DNA of 25,241 nt from Coptodactyla brooksi (Eukaryota; Arthropoda; Insecta; Coleoptera; Scarabaeidae). Both the position numbers and the translations under genes were made by a program. The notes below the pieces were generated by a model. That model was not told the DNA's origin, searched no databases, and saw only the letters and a list, made by a program, of their open reading frames with translations. How positions within the stretch are numbered: position 1 is the first letter of the stretch; each line of letters starts with the position of its first letter. Where the stretch lies: the NCBI GenBank assembly GCA_033557675.1, contig JAWQRM010000269.1, positions 1-25,241 on the forward strand, given 5' to 3'. Positions 1 through 9,515 of the stretch are shown here, piece after piece.

Positions 1-480
1 GAATTGAATAAAACTTATTTTCTATACGTATCGTAACATAATAAACAAATTACGACCAAAAGTATTTTTACGATTTTTATTTTTTTCTATCGGCGTTTAA
101 CGTGTTAACCAAGACGAAAGCTCTAGAAGTATCAGGACCATCATACTCATAAAATACCACTGCTAATGAAATAAAAGCCTTATTTGGTTTGTATTATGTA
201 CTATGTGCGTAAGTTCTCAAGATGATTGCAGTAACAATGAAAGAGATTTTCATAAAGAGACAAACTTGGGATAAACAAACTAAGAAACTGTTTACGTTTC
301 GATGATAAAAATTTCCGAAAAAATTCCTCATTCAATTTAAAAAAGGGGTATCTTGTACAATGCTCTACACGGTGCAAAATTTTTGGAATTTTGAAATATC
401 ACTTTGGAGACATCTTCTCCAAATCTTAAGTTATTAAAAGATGCCAGAACAAAAAATTCGCATTTTCAAATTTCTAGACC
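1..480. other. AT-rich stretch, no gene seen
   Basis: No open frame or known motif was recognised. It adjoins the C-terminal end of the decayed piggyBac transposase, so part of it may be that element's 3' flank, but I could not find a TTAA-flanked terminus. Confidence 0.5.
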
Positions 481-489
481 TGACTACCC

Positions 490-1850
490 CCCATTTGTAA
501 CAGGTTTTTCTTTTCATCTGGTATGGACATAACGAACACGTTTCTTTCATATCCAAACATTCATCCATTAATGTCGATGGTTGACTTCTCCTAGGGTGCT
601 TCTAATTAACGTCTGAATTTCTTAATTTATTTCTACACTTTCCAGGTTTCTTTGCATGTGAGGTTTTACGAGATTCATTGAAAGTTCTGCTATAAAGAGG
701 CGTCTGGATGTAGGAGTAACATCTTTAAAATGTAAAAACAAACAAAATGCGTTCTTTGATGATATATCAACTAGTCTATAAAATATTGCCAAGGGCCAAT
801 AACGAGTACATCGATCTGAAAAATAATAAGCGCATTTCATATTCAGAGTATCTACACCTCCTTTTGTGGCATTGTAAAATGAGATGATTTCTGGAAATTT
901 TTTTTCTGGGCCTGTGATTTTAGCATGGTGTGAAGAGGATAGCAACAACACAGGTTTATTCTTTTTTGGAACGTGACAAATAATCGTAAATTTGTCATCA
1001 GAGGACCTATACAAAGTAGATCCAACTGGTTTCTTTGGCGAAGGTAAAAACTGAGGAGAGATTTGGCGCTTATTTTTTTTTCTAAGTTCCTGTATAAGTT
1101 AGAACTCTTTGTCATGACTGGTGAAGTAATTCAATGGACATGAACCAGTTGTCAGCTGGTTACTGTTTGATTGTTCAATTGGTTTTACTAGACGTTGGAC
1201 ATGTCTAGTAAAACCCATATTTAAACTACATATTTAGAACTTCCTTTTTTTCAGCCGATAATATTCCGCCATCTCTATTTTTCCCTGTGTAGATATAGCC
1301 AGTGGAAAAATAAGAATTACGTGAGTCAAGCTGTATTTTGCCTGTTCATTCGGAATGTACATTTTAAATGTGCACCGTTCTCGGAAGCTTATCAGTATTT
1401 CATCAATACATATTGTTGGCCCCAAATTGAAACATTTGTGTGAGTTAGACACAAAATGGTAAAATAAATGATATACATAGCAGTAGCCGGATCTTCCTCC
1501 CGCGCTGTTCCTTTGTAATTAAATCATCATATCTAATGCAAAGCAGTAATGTTTCAAATCTTTTACAAGACATTACTACTGTAAAAATAGGATGACCAGT
1601 ATTACCAATGATATATCAATGTCAACATTAGTGGACCAATTTAAGTAACAGCCCTAATTTCAATAACGTTCGTGTCTTTATAGTCAACAGCGTCGATGTT
1701 GTTATCAGTTGACCTTACTTTTGTCAACTTTTCATTAGTATGTACTACAATTTCATTTATAATTTCCTCGTCGAACAAGAGATCTCAAATTTTATCTATT
1801 CTAGATTTGTTTCCTAGGCTTTTCGCTGGATGCTTGAGACCCGGCAATTT
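490..1850 (-). pseudogene. piggyBac-like transposase, degenerate
   Basis: Read right to left on the minus strand, pieces of a piggyBac (DDE_Tnp_1_7) transposase appear in order across several frames. First comes a stretch reading LLFDEEIINEIVVHTNEK (about 1720-1780), then HPIFTVVMSCKRFETLL (about 1550-1600). Next is ICIDEILISF with the first catalytic Asp (about 1392-1410), then SFYNATKGGVDTL with the third catalytic Asp (about 850-885). WPLAIFYRLVDISS follows, and last a C-terminal Cys-rich start CSLCPYQMKRKTCYK (about 496-538). Order and spacing fit the family. The middle, where the second catalytic Asp should sit, is garbled, and there are several frameshifts and stops, so it cannot make an active enzyme. 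The sequence differs clearly from the piggyBac copy at 16306-18294, so it belongs to another subfamily. Termini were not identified. Confidence 0.85.
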
Positions 1851-2206
1851 TAGTATTACAAAAGCTGGTTGTGGTCATCTTGCAAGTTTTCATGTATAAA
1901 TATAAAATAATAAAAAAGCCTCTTTACTTGCATAAAATTTATATACTGGAATGTTTCGTGAATACAATAATGCACTTTAAAATATGAATAGTAATAAACT
2001 ATGCGACATAAAATTTACAACTGTAATGTGTAACATTACAGTACTGTAATGTGTAACATTACATACATAAACAAAGGTGATAAAATAACTTATGGCGTAA
2101 ATTAACTGAACTTTCCAATAATGCTCAGCCGCACAAATTTTAGCGAGCAAATATACAGCTTTTTATATATGCTATTTTTTGTATATTATGCATGCAGATG
2201 TAAATA
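1850..2206. other. AT-rich spacer with a short palindromic tandem repeat
   Basis: No gene seen. Its one notable structure is the palindromic duplication at 2021-2062, described separately. Confidence 0.5.
2021..2062. repeat. two tandem copies of a 21-bp palindrome
   Basis: The unit CTGTAATGTGTAACATTACAG is an inverted repeat with 9-bp arms and a 3-nt loop. It occurs at 2021-2041 and again, almost complete, at 2044-2062. The role is unknown. It may be a transposon end remnant. Confidence 0.7.
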
Positions 2207-3298
2207 CAGTGTGCTCTCTCTTAAGCAGACAAATAAATATATGTCAACTTATTAGAGATGTCCTCATTTGAGATAGATCGCCGATAGAGAAATGCGATAC
2301 TTTGTCATATTTGTCATTTATTAAAAACAAAAACAAAGAATTTAAATGTTTTTTTTTGTTTTTAATGTAACATTTTAAAAAGTTTTTGCATGAACAAATA
2401 CATATTCTATAATACATATATAATGTAAGTATACTCAATGCACTCAAACAGACAGGCGGTTCATACCCGCCCTTGGTTGTGTTTATTTTTGGTCACTTAG
2501 TAGATGTACTGTACAATATTGGTGTCATTATATAAACAATGTATAATTTGATCTTATTCTTCCTCCATCTCACCAATTGATTTGCCAATTTTGCTGTTTT
2601 ACATGTACTAACTTTCTCTTCAACCTGTCTAAAGGGAAATATAAACAGTTTTCTTGGCGAAGGTTTATTAGATAAACCAAAAAAAATGTCGAGATTATAA
2701 ACAATCTTGTGGTTAATGTGTTTGTTAACTCTAGGAACTACGAGACCACAGACCTCTGTTTTCTCAAATAACTTGGAATTTTCACTAGAAATTGTACTAA
2801 AAGTAATGTACCTCTTTTTAAATCGCTCTAACCAACCAGAAGATGCACTAAAATTTTGATAGTTCAACTAATCTATCAAAAATATTGGAATATTTTTTGC
2901 TCTTGCTTGGACAAACCGTTTGTACGCCACTTTGTCAATGTTCTATCCTTCGACTTTAAAAAAAAATTCTTATTGAAAAACTTTTTCATTGGCTATTTCC
3001 TTAAGAGTCCTTCCTTGTTGTTAATAATAGTTGACACCTGCGTTTTCCCAATATTAAATTTATCCGAAGTCAGCCGTAAGATTTTCACTATTGCGTACAT
3101 ACCTACCTACTGTCCGCTTAAGAGAGAAAAACAAAGACAAAAGCATACTAAAATGGTGTCTGTCCAGTTATAAGAGAGTCGGCTTAAGAGAGAACACTTC
3201 AATAGGAAAATCCTATTTGTCTTTTCAGTCCCTTCAAAGATGTCCGGTTAAAACGAGCATCTGCTTAAAAGGGCTGTCCGCAAAGAGGGAGTACACTA
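2207..3298. mobile_element. pogo/Tigger-like DNA transposon, 1.1 kb, non-autonomous
   Basis: The left end CAGTGTGCTCTCTCTTAAG at 2207 and the right end (reverse strand TAGTGTACTCCCTCTTTGC, ending 3298) are imperfect terminal inverted repeats. Both are flanked by TA (2205-2206 and 3299-3300), as expected for Tc1/mariner/pogo insertion. The motif GTCCGCTTAAGAGAG recurs inside the right end (3112-3126, and GTCGGCTTAAGAGAG at 3178-3192), giving subterminal repeats. The minus strand holds the N-terminal part of a Tigger/pogo transposase. Most of the catalytic domain is missing, so the copy cannot move itself. Confidence 0.8.
2493..3130 (-). pseudogene. Tigger/pogo transposase, N-terminal DNA-binding part, broken
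   Basis: On the minus strand, in order: KFNIGKTQVSTIINNKEGLL (second half of the CENP-B N-terminal helix-turn-helix, about 3003-3075), then VAYKRFVQARAKNIP (start of the CENP-B-type HTH, about 2880-2930), then SASSGWLERFKKRY (second HTH, about 2805-2850). Next is a Ser/Glu-rich linker and a worn YNLDIFFGL that aligns with the family's YNADETGLF, the first catalytic Asp. At least two frameshifts separate these blocks, and nothing of the DDE domain after the first Asp is recognisable. In animals this family gave rise to CENP-B and the jerky-like genes, but the frameshifts here argue against a domesticated gene. Confidence 0.82.
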
Positions 3299-3300
3299 TA

Positions 3301-3569
3301 TATGTCTGGAAATTTTGTTATATTTATTTATTCGCATTGACATATTTTATATTGCTCAGTGCTACTTTTAAGAGCTTTTTATTACCTATTACGAATAAAT
3401 GAACATGGGAGTAAGTCCGAATAAATTGACCTGCAACAAAATAAATTGTAATTTAGAAAACAACAAATATATTGTACAAGACATAGATGTATTGTCAACG
3501 ATTGGCAAAAACAAATGAAATAACAAGAGACCTGTTGGTAAACTAGACCTGACAAAGCTAAAGAATAAT
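3301..3569. other. AT-rich spacer between two transposon remnants
   Basis: Nothing recognised. Confidence 0.5.
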
Positions 3570-3672
3570 GTAGAAAATTAATTTTTTTTTTTAAATCGTT
3601 ATCGAAGTTCGTTATCGGCTCGGTTAACAGAAACCTTGATTAATCGAAGCTTGGATAATCGAGATTCTACTG
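3570..3672. mobile_element. right end of a second pogo/Tigger-like element
   Basis: On the reverse strand the segment ending at 3672 reads CAGTAGAATCTCGATTATCC, next to TA at 3673-3674. CAGT followed by CTCGATTATCC is the usual opening of pogo/Tigger terminal repeats. Repeated TTATCG/GATTAATCGAAG blocks follow inside. I found no matching left end, so this looks like a truncated copy or one end of a larger element split by later insertions. Confidence 0.65.
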
Positions 3673-3674
3673 TA

Positions 3675-4120
3675 TTTCGAACATGGGAAAATTACATTGG
3701 GTAGCGCAGGATTCTTGAATGAATGAAAAATTAACTCTTGAAAAATGTGGGACTTTAATGAGTAAAGGTTTCTCCACCAAATACTAAAAAAACAATTGAA
3801 TAAGTACAGAATATGTAAACTTTTATAACCATTCTTAGTTAGTTTGCCAACATATTAGTAAATCTCTGTGTTATTTCCGTTTTGTTATTATTTGTCATTA
3901 TTATTATATGCCTTTTTGGTTGTGCTAATGAAAATTTTTTGGGATGTAGTTTTTGTTTTATAAATAAACGATCCAAATTTATAAAACATTTTAAACTAAA
4001 TTTCGTTAAGAAATACCCTCCACGAAAGACCGTTCTTAATTAGTCCGTCACCACTACATATCACCGCTTCGAGCCTAGCAGGTCCAAGGCTTTATTGACC
4101 ATTCCCCTTCACTTATTTTG
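3675..4120. other. AT-rich stretch, no gene seen
   Basis: No coding signal was recognised. The right side may be the 3' flank of the hAT-like fragment that follows. Confidence 0.45.
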
Positions 4121-4124
4121 TTTT

Positions 4125-4400
4125 GTCTTCTTTTTATTTATAAAATAATCTTTAATAGCTCGTAAATTTTTTAATAATCTATCCACACCATTATAAAGAT
4201 TAATCCATTCTGTAAACAAATGTTTTAAAGGCCCAAGAAAATCAAAACACCTTTCAATTCTATTATGACTGCCATGAAGAATGTGACAGTTACATTTGGA
4301 TAAGTTGTGGATTTAGTTCTAGAAATTTAGTGAAAATAAACGCCTTGCAACTAACATTTACTGGAGCATTGTCAGCCCCACATGTTGTCAGTCATATTTA
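4125..4400 (-). pseudogene. hAT-like transposase fragment
   Basis: On the minus strand a 57-codon open stretch (about 4125-4297) reads CNCHILHGSHNRIERCFDFL followed by a helix with KHLFTEWINLYNGVDRLL. Just upstream, in a shifted frame, is ADNAPVNVSCKAF (about 4345-4385). An ADNA..N block followed by C.CH.LH and a helical W.. segment is the layout of the central hAT/ZBED-type transposase domain, where ADNA carries a catalytic Asp. The two blocks are separated by stops and a frameshift. Neither a BED zinc finger nor the C-terminal dimerisation domain was found. Family placement is by motif only. Confidence 0.6.
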
Positions 4401-6025
4401 ATTCTACATTATTTAATGACAATATAATAAGTGCAAAATATCTTCTGTTGTCTCTCCTCATTATTCCTTGTAGTCAATAAGAGAATTGACCATCGGTTGC
4501 CCCTGGTTATATTTGTTAAAATAATGCACAGCAATAGTAAACCAATAGTAAAACCCGAACAGGTGGCAACACTGATGGTTAGAAAATACCTTATCGTTGT
4601 TTTCCTCTCTTAACTAAAGCTTGTTTTAAATATATATAACACTTTACTGCTTATTTTCTATTAATGTAAAAATTGCCATTGAATAATTTATAAATTAAAA
4701 ATTGATGAGACATGTTTAAAGCATGCACTTAATATGCGATGAATAATATATATAGCTAATTAAATCTGTCGTTTCGTTTTGCATGCAATATTTAAACCGG
4801 CATGTTTTATATATTTCTATTAACCTTAAATTACGTTTATTTAAAATAAAACTTAGAAAAAATGTTTTGGAGGTACATTAGAACACCACACATTTAGAAA
4901 CATTTTAAAAATAAGGTAACTATTTATTTTATTGATATTTCGCCTTGATATTTGAGACTAACGTTTTTCAGTATGTTACTACTATTTATGAATTCATTAA
5001 AAGCAAAAGGGAGCCTTATAATTTTGTATGTGCTTTTTGTCATTATTATTCTTTAAATTATAAACTTTTCACAATTTCACAATATGACAACTTAAGAATG
5101 GTGGTTATTGAATTTTTGTTAAATTTTGAACTGACATTTGACTTATCACTTTGTGTTAATTCAAATATACACTACATCTATCAAGACTTTAGTACCAAAT
5201 TTGTTACTAAATGGAAATGCTCCTGAAGCTTAGCAATTTTACAAAGATGCTTTCATAGATGATATTAATTCTCCCCAAAAGTAAGTAAAACTATTATAAA
5301 TGACTGAAGCATTTGTTTATTTTATTTGGGAAACCAGGTTGATGTAGTTTTGTTAACACTGGATATTTTTAAAAGCATTCTTAGTGTTTAAAATATCTTC
5401 CAAATATTTAACTCAAAATTAAAAAAATATTTTTAGCATTGTTAAACTTAAAATTAATCCGTTTGATTTCTTTTTAAATGGATAGAATCAACACAAATAT
5501 TACATTTCTTTTTATTATTAAAGTATATCTAAAAAATCACTTTGGTGATTATGATAATTTAGATTTTTATATATTTGTAAATTAAATGTGTTAATTAGTA
5601 AATAAAAATTAATAAACGTTCAAATAGTTCAAATGGCTGAAAAAATGCCATTTCTTTAAATGGCATTTTTATAGTTTGTGTTCTTGGCATTTTTTTCTTC
5701 ATCTTATAATCCCTAATATTCATTGCATTGTAATCTATTTGTTTGCCTTTTCATTATAATTATTGGAAAGAATTCTACCTATTTTTGTTTGAATTAACAG
5801 TTTCAATTTGGTTCGAGTTGAGTTCTTCAGTATTGAGTAGTTTTGTAGTGATTATTTTCAATAATTCATTTTAGGGTTTGCATTTTTATTTTGAGAATTC
5901 TGTACATTCTTATTTTCAAGTACCAATTTAGGCGTTTATCCATAATTCATCTAAGATAGTTTTTTCTTCCAAAGATTTATTTGTTAGAACCATATGTATT
6001 ATTTCTCTAGTTCGACCAAGTGTTA
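4401..6025. other. 1.6 kb AT-rich stretch, no supported gene
   Basis: A 93-codon open frame at 4945-5226 (+) is low-complexity and hydrophobic and matches nothing I know. It is most likely chance in AT-rich DNA. The one clear structure is the small hairpin at 5641-5670. Confidence 0.5.
5641..5670. repeat. perfect 13-bp-arm hairpin
   Basis: AAAAATGCCATTT (5641-5653), a 4-nt loop, then AAATGGCATTTTT (5658-5670). It is a short isolated inverted repeat of unknown role. Confidence 0.7.
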
Positions 6026-6384
6026 TACCAAGTGTCAACGAATCTATTAGACAAGCCACAACTTCTAGTGTATTAGATGTATCAAAATGAAATTTGGTAT
6101 AGGTAAATGGTATATGAAGAGGAGAGTTTTTGCATATTTTTCACTTTGGGATCACCGATTTCACCGAAAATGGGTCCGGTTGCGAATTTTTAAATGGAAT
6201 ACCCTGTATATTTTTACATTTTTGGATGTCTGAGACAATTCTGGACAAACTTTTTTAGACCATTTTAGAACCACTTTTAATATTGCATCTAGGTGGTCAT
6301 GATCGGGCGCAAACTAATCTAGGGACCTCAGCTGATGTCAGAAAAATACAATCGCGAATTTTTAGTGATTAGTATGATAGATAG
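6026..6384 (+). repeat. left long terminal inverted repeat
   Basis: Matches the reverse complement of 8673-9033 over nearly its whole length, including the blocks ACGAATCTATTAGACAAGC, GAGGAGAGTTTTTGCATATT and GGTCATGATCGGG. A gap of about 20 bp near 6340-6360 interrupts the match. Confidence 0.9.
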
Positions 6385-6737
6385 GAATAAGAAAAGTTGG
6401 CAAAATCATATTTTCGGGCCTATCTTTTTTTTTTCAAATGGCGACTCCTTTTTGACGAGCACTTTTCAAAAAGAGGATTTTTTGACGAATCTAAGGATAC
6501 CAATTTATCTGCGATTGGATTAAAAATAAGTTCATAAATTAAATATTAAGCAATTTAATTTATGAGCTTGTATTTCTAAGCAATAAAAGATCGACAAAAA
6601 CTACTTGCATTTATTGTATGTAATATCATGTATCTTGGGTTAACAGTGAGTTTAAAATATTGAACAAAATTAACTATAACTTCAACGACGCACTAAATTT
6701 ATTTTTAAAAGTAGGTACAATATCCGAATTTAAAATT
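6385..6737. other. internal untranslated region of the mariner-type element
   Basis: It lies downstream of the minus-strand transposase stop. It contains an inverted repeat of 17-bp arms with one mismatch (about 6529-6566), but no coding signal. Confidence 0.5.
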
Positions 6738-7707
6738 TCACTGTAGTAAATGTTCAAAGTGCATTCCGGTTTGGTCAAGACACAATTCCGCTCGTTCAAT
6801 TGTTTCTCTCAACACGTTGTGTAACATTTGGGGCGTTATACTCCTAAATACCCGCAGAATTCTTTCCTCTAAGGTTTCAGGAGTGGCTGGAGTAGTTGCA
6901 TGGACGCTTTCTTCAACATATGCCCAAATGAAGAAATTGAGCACAGTGAGATCCAGTGAGCAGGCAGGCCACCATACTGGACCGTTAGTTGCAATAACTT
7001 TATTGTTAAAATTCTCGATTAAGTAATTAATAACCTCTCGGGTGTTGTGAGGCGGTGCGCCATCTTGCTGGAAGTAAATTCGCCGTAAAGCTGCTAAAGG
7101 TAGGTTATTGAGATGATCCTGAATTTCATTTTGGAGAAAGCCTAAGTACCTGACCCCTGTTAAGTGACCTTGAAACAATGTTGGCCCATTTACTCTGTTT
7201 CCTACAATATCAGCCCAAATCCAACTGACGCCAAATCTTTCTTGAAAATTTCTCTCTCTCTCTTGATGTTGATTTTGTTTGGCCCAGTATCGAGTATTTT
7301 GCTTATTGAACATACCATTATTTGTGAATCTGGATTCGTTGGAACATAGAATAAAGTTAATGAAATTTGGGTCGGCTCTATGGTTTTGGAGCAGCCAATT
7401 ACAAAACACTACTTGTCTATTGCCGTTGCCAGTACACAAATGTTGTGTGTAAGTGATATTTAAATGCTCGATATCCATGCTTTTTCAGTATTTTTCTTGC
7501 TGATTCATAACTTATCTGCAGTTCTTGACTGAATTTTTCTTAAAGAAACTCTTCATTTACGATAAAGTTCTCTTCCGCTTGCCTAAGACGATTCTCAAGA
7601 TATGGAAAGTACTGATGGGCTGGGTGTTGCCGGTTGGAATACCTCTGAGCATACAACTCAGGAGCATTCCTTGAATTTTTATACCATTCTCCGAATATTA
7701 ATAGCAT
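6738..7707 (-). pseudogene. mariner-type (DUF4817 + DDE) transposase, inactive
   Basis: The reading starts at the ATG complementary to 7705-7707 (MLLIFGEWYKNSRNAPELYA). The N-terminal domain continues with RYSNRQHPAHQYFPYLE, typical of the DUF4817 helix-turn-helix found on many insect Tc1/mariner transposases. A stop near 7540 and a frameshift near 7450-7480 break it. The catalytic half is an open frame at 6738-7478. It has NNGMFNKQNTRYW, then YFQQDGAPPHNTREV, then WPACSLDLTVLNFFIW, and ends near CLDQTGMHFEHLL. The family's first catalytic Asp (usually DES) reads NES here. The second (QQDGAPPH) is intact. The last (usually PLDFF) reads VLNFF. Two of three catalytic acids are therefore lost, besides the frame breaks. 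Confidence 0.88.
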
Positions 7708-7729
7708 ATCCAGCTTTCTTCCTTCCGCG

Positions 7730-8672
7730 GTGCTCGTTTAAGCATAAAATGTACAAGAGGGATGAATTGATGAGATGCAAAGGGCAATTTAAAGAAATTG
7801 CCATCAAGAGTGATAAGGCAGAGATGAAGACAACTCCGACGACAAGTGGTGGTAGAGAAAGATTGGGATCAACTGGTTTGATGGGAACGGCTGCGACTAC
7901 ATCGGATGTGAATAAACAGCAAGAAATAGATGAGAAAATAGATTGGTTAATCAGAACAGTGAAGGATATGAGAAATGAAGTGGCATGTAAGAAGAATGAT
8001 ATCAAGACCACAATGGCAGAAATTATTAGAGAAGAGTTGGAATCTTTTAGGCTTGAACTTAATGAAAGGAAGAGAAATACACAAGAGAAAACTGCGGGAA
8101 AAACAGGAAGTTACAGCGAAGCAGTGAAAAATAAAAATAAAGGAAACAAGGAAGTGTCTTGTGTCTGATCATTATAGTGTTAAGAAAGATGCTTTAAATG
8201 CTAGGGTTACTACCATATTGCTAAAAATTGTAAGAGAAAAGAAACATGTCATAAGTGTGCTGGAAATTGTAAGGCAACAAAGGTGATATGTGTAAATTGT
8301 ATGCCCAAGATTAAAGTGTACAATTTAAAGATAAATGATGATCATGATGTGTTAAGTAGAGAATGCCGGACCTTCATAAGAGTACTGAAGGAGAAGAAGA
8401 AAAGAATTGACTGTCTTATGGCACACAAAGACGAAATTCAAGACTATATGAAGAGAATAAATTTTGTGGTAGTGGCGTTTTCAGAGAGCAGACTCATTCC
8501 GGAAATCAAAGACAGTAAAGTGAATATGCCGGCATACAGTTTAATTAGATGCGATGGGAAGAATAGAAACACAGTAGACGTGATGATCTACATAAGAAAC
8601 GATATCAAATATGAGGTAATATTAAAGAAAAAAATTGTATCAAACTATTGGTATATAGCTGTTGAGGCTAAA
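7730..8672 (+). pseudogene. non-LTR retrotransposon fragment: ORF1 and start of endonuclease
   Basis: Jockey-like LINE coding sequence. The first part (to 8168) is a charged, probably coiled-coil ORF1 region (KKNDIKTTMAEIIREELE, then SYSEAVKNKNKGNK). A frameshift follows. At 8205-8300 lie zinc-knuckle residues HIAKNC, CHKCAGNCK and CVNC, the CCHC array of LINE gag proteins. Next, in the frame 8283-8690, comes INFVVVAFSESRL..IKDSKVNMPAYSLIRCDG..VMIYIRNDIKYEV, the N-terminal part of an apurinic-type endonuclease. The remaining endonuclease, the whole reverse transcriptase and the poly-A end are absent. The last codons before the stop at 8690 come from the mariner inverted repeat, not the LINE. 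The left edge (7708-7800) is uncertain. Confidence 0.82.
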
Positions 8673-9033
8673 GGCTATCTGTCACATTAATCACTAAAAC
8701 TTCATCTGAGGTTCCTAGATTAGTTTGCACCCGATCATGACCTCCTAGATGCAACATTAAAAGTGGTTCTAAAATACTCAAGTACGCAGAAAAACTTTTA
8801 AAAATGTTATAATCCCATCCAGAATTGCTTCAGAAATCCAAAAATGTACCGGGTGTTCCATTTAAAAATTCGAAACCGGACCCATTTGCAGTAAAATCGG
8901 AAGTGACCCGAAAGTGAAAAATATGCAAAAACTCTCCTCTTCACATGCCATTTACCTTTACCAAACTTCATTTTGATACATCTAATATTCTAGAAGTTAT
9001 AGCTTGTCTAATAGATTCGTTCACAACCTGGTA
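8673..9033 (-). repeat. right long terminal inverted repeat
   Basis: Reverse-complement partner of 6026-6384. Its inner edge at about 8673 (GCTATCTGTCACATTAATC) abuts the LINE fragment. Its outer edge is followed by TA. Confidence 0.9.
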
Positions 9034-9303
9034 TATAGTACAACTTTATATTTGCAATGTTAGTCAAACATGACAGAGTATTATAGAAGTGTTACATATA
9101 ATATTGAGTTAGTTGAATTTTTCATTGCCTACTATGGTATAATAATAAAGTTACATCTGTTATTTTTTATGCTGAGTCCTGCTCATTATTATTAAGAACA
9201 ATGTATTGTTTCTAAACCCTTCCATAAATGTAATATATTTCACTTGTACTTGTAGGCAGGTTTAAGATTGTACATATTTGTCTATGTTATGTTTATTTTG
9301 TAG
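9034..9303 (+). other. end of the 5' intron of the helicase gene
   Basis: Non-coding and T-rich. It ends in a pyrimidine-poor but acceptable acceptor TTTTGTAG (AG at 9302-9303). I searched it and the rest of the upstream region for a start exon in the right phase and saw none. Confidence 0.6.
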
Positions 9304-9515
9304 TTTGCTGGTCTGGACTTGCAGAGCCGCAGCGGCGGCGGCAGGTACATACCCCCGCATTTACGCAACAAACCCCAGAGTGAACACCCAGAGAGTAACG
9401 CCGACAAGGACCGCGGAGACATTCGCAACAGCGGAGGCAGGAACTCGTTCAATAATAGAGGCGGACGTGACAGTCGAAACGATCGTCAGGCCGATTTCTC
9501 CAGTTTTAACACTAG
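9304..9515 (+). CDS. bel: belle exon a: N-terminal eIF4E-motif exon
   Basis: Encodes FAGLDLQSRSGGGRYIPPHLRN and an Asn/Arg/Gly-rich continuation ending SSFNT plus two bases of an Arg codon. FAGLDL and YIPPHLR are hallmarks of the DDX3 N terminus. The acceptor AG is at 9302-9303 with phase 0. The donor is GTACAT after ACTAG (9516). A start at TTG 9319 would be artificial, because the conserved FAGLDL lies before it and there is no ATG. Confidence 0.92.

Larger units (their letters stand above)
6026..9033. mobile_element. Tc1/mariner-type transposon with ~360-bp inverted repeats and an internal LINE piece
   Basis: The arms 6026-6384 and 8673-9033 are reverse complements of each other, with roughly 80% identity by eye and a few indels. 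The outer ends begin TACCAAGTG and, on the reverse strand, TACCAGGTTG. Both are flanked by TA (6024-6025 and 9034-9035), the mariner target duplication. Between the arms lie a mariner-type transposase with a DUF4817-like N-terminal helix-turn-helix on the minus strand (6738-7707) and a plus-strand fragment of a non-LTR retrotransposon (about 7730-8672). The LINE piece runs straight into the right inverted repeat. The divergence of the arms and the broken genes show an old, inactive copy. It sits just upstream of the first visible helicase exon, probably in that gene's first intron. Confidence 0.85.

Noticed and set aside
4945..5226. 93-codon plus-strand frame
   Set aside because: AT-driven, rich in F/Y/I/N, no motif, no neighbours. 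Most likely chance.
7602..7730. N-terminal part of the 188-codon frame starting at 7602
   Set aside because: It is antisense to the mariner transposase N terminus. Only the part after about 7730 looks like LINE ORF1.
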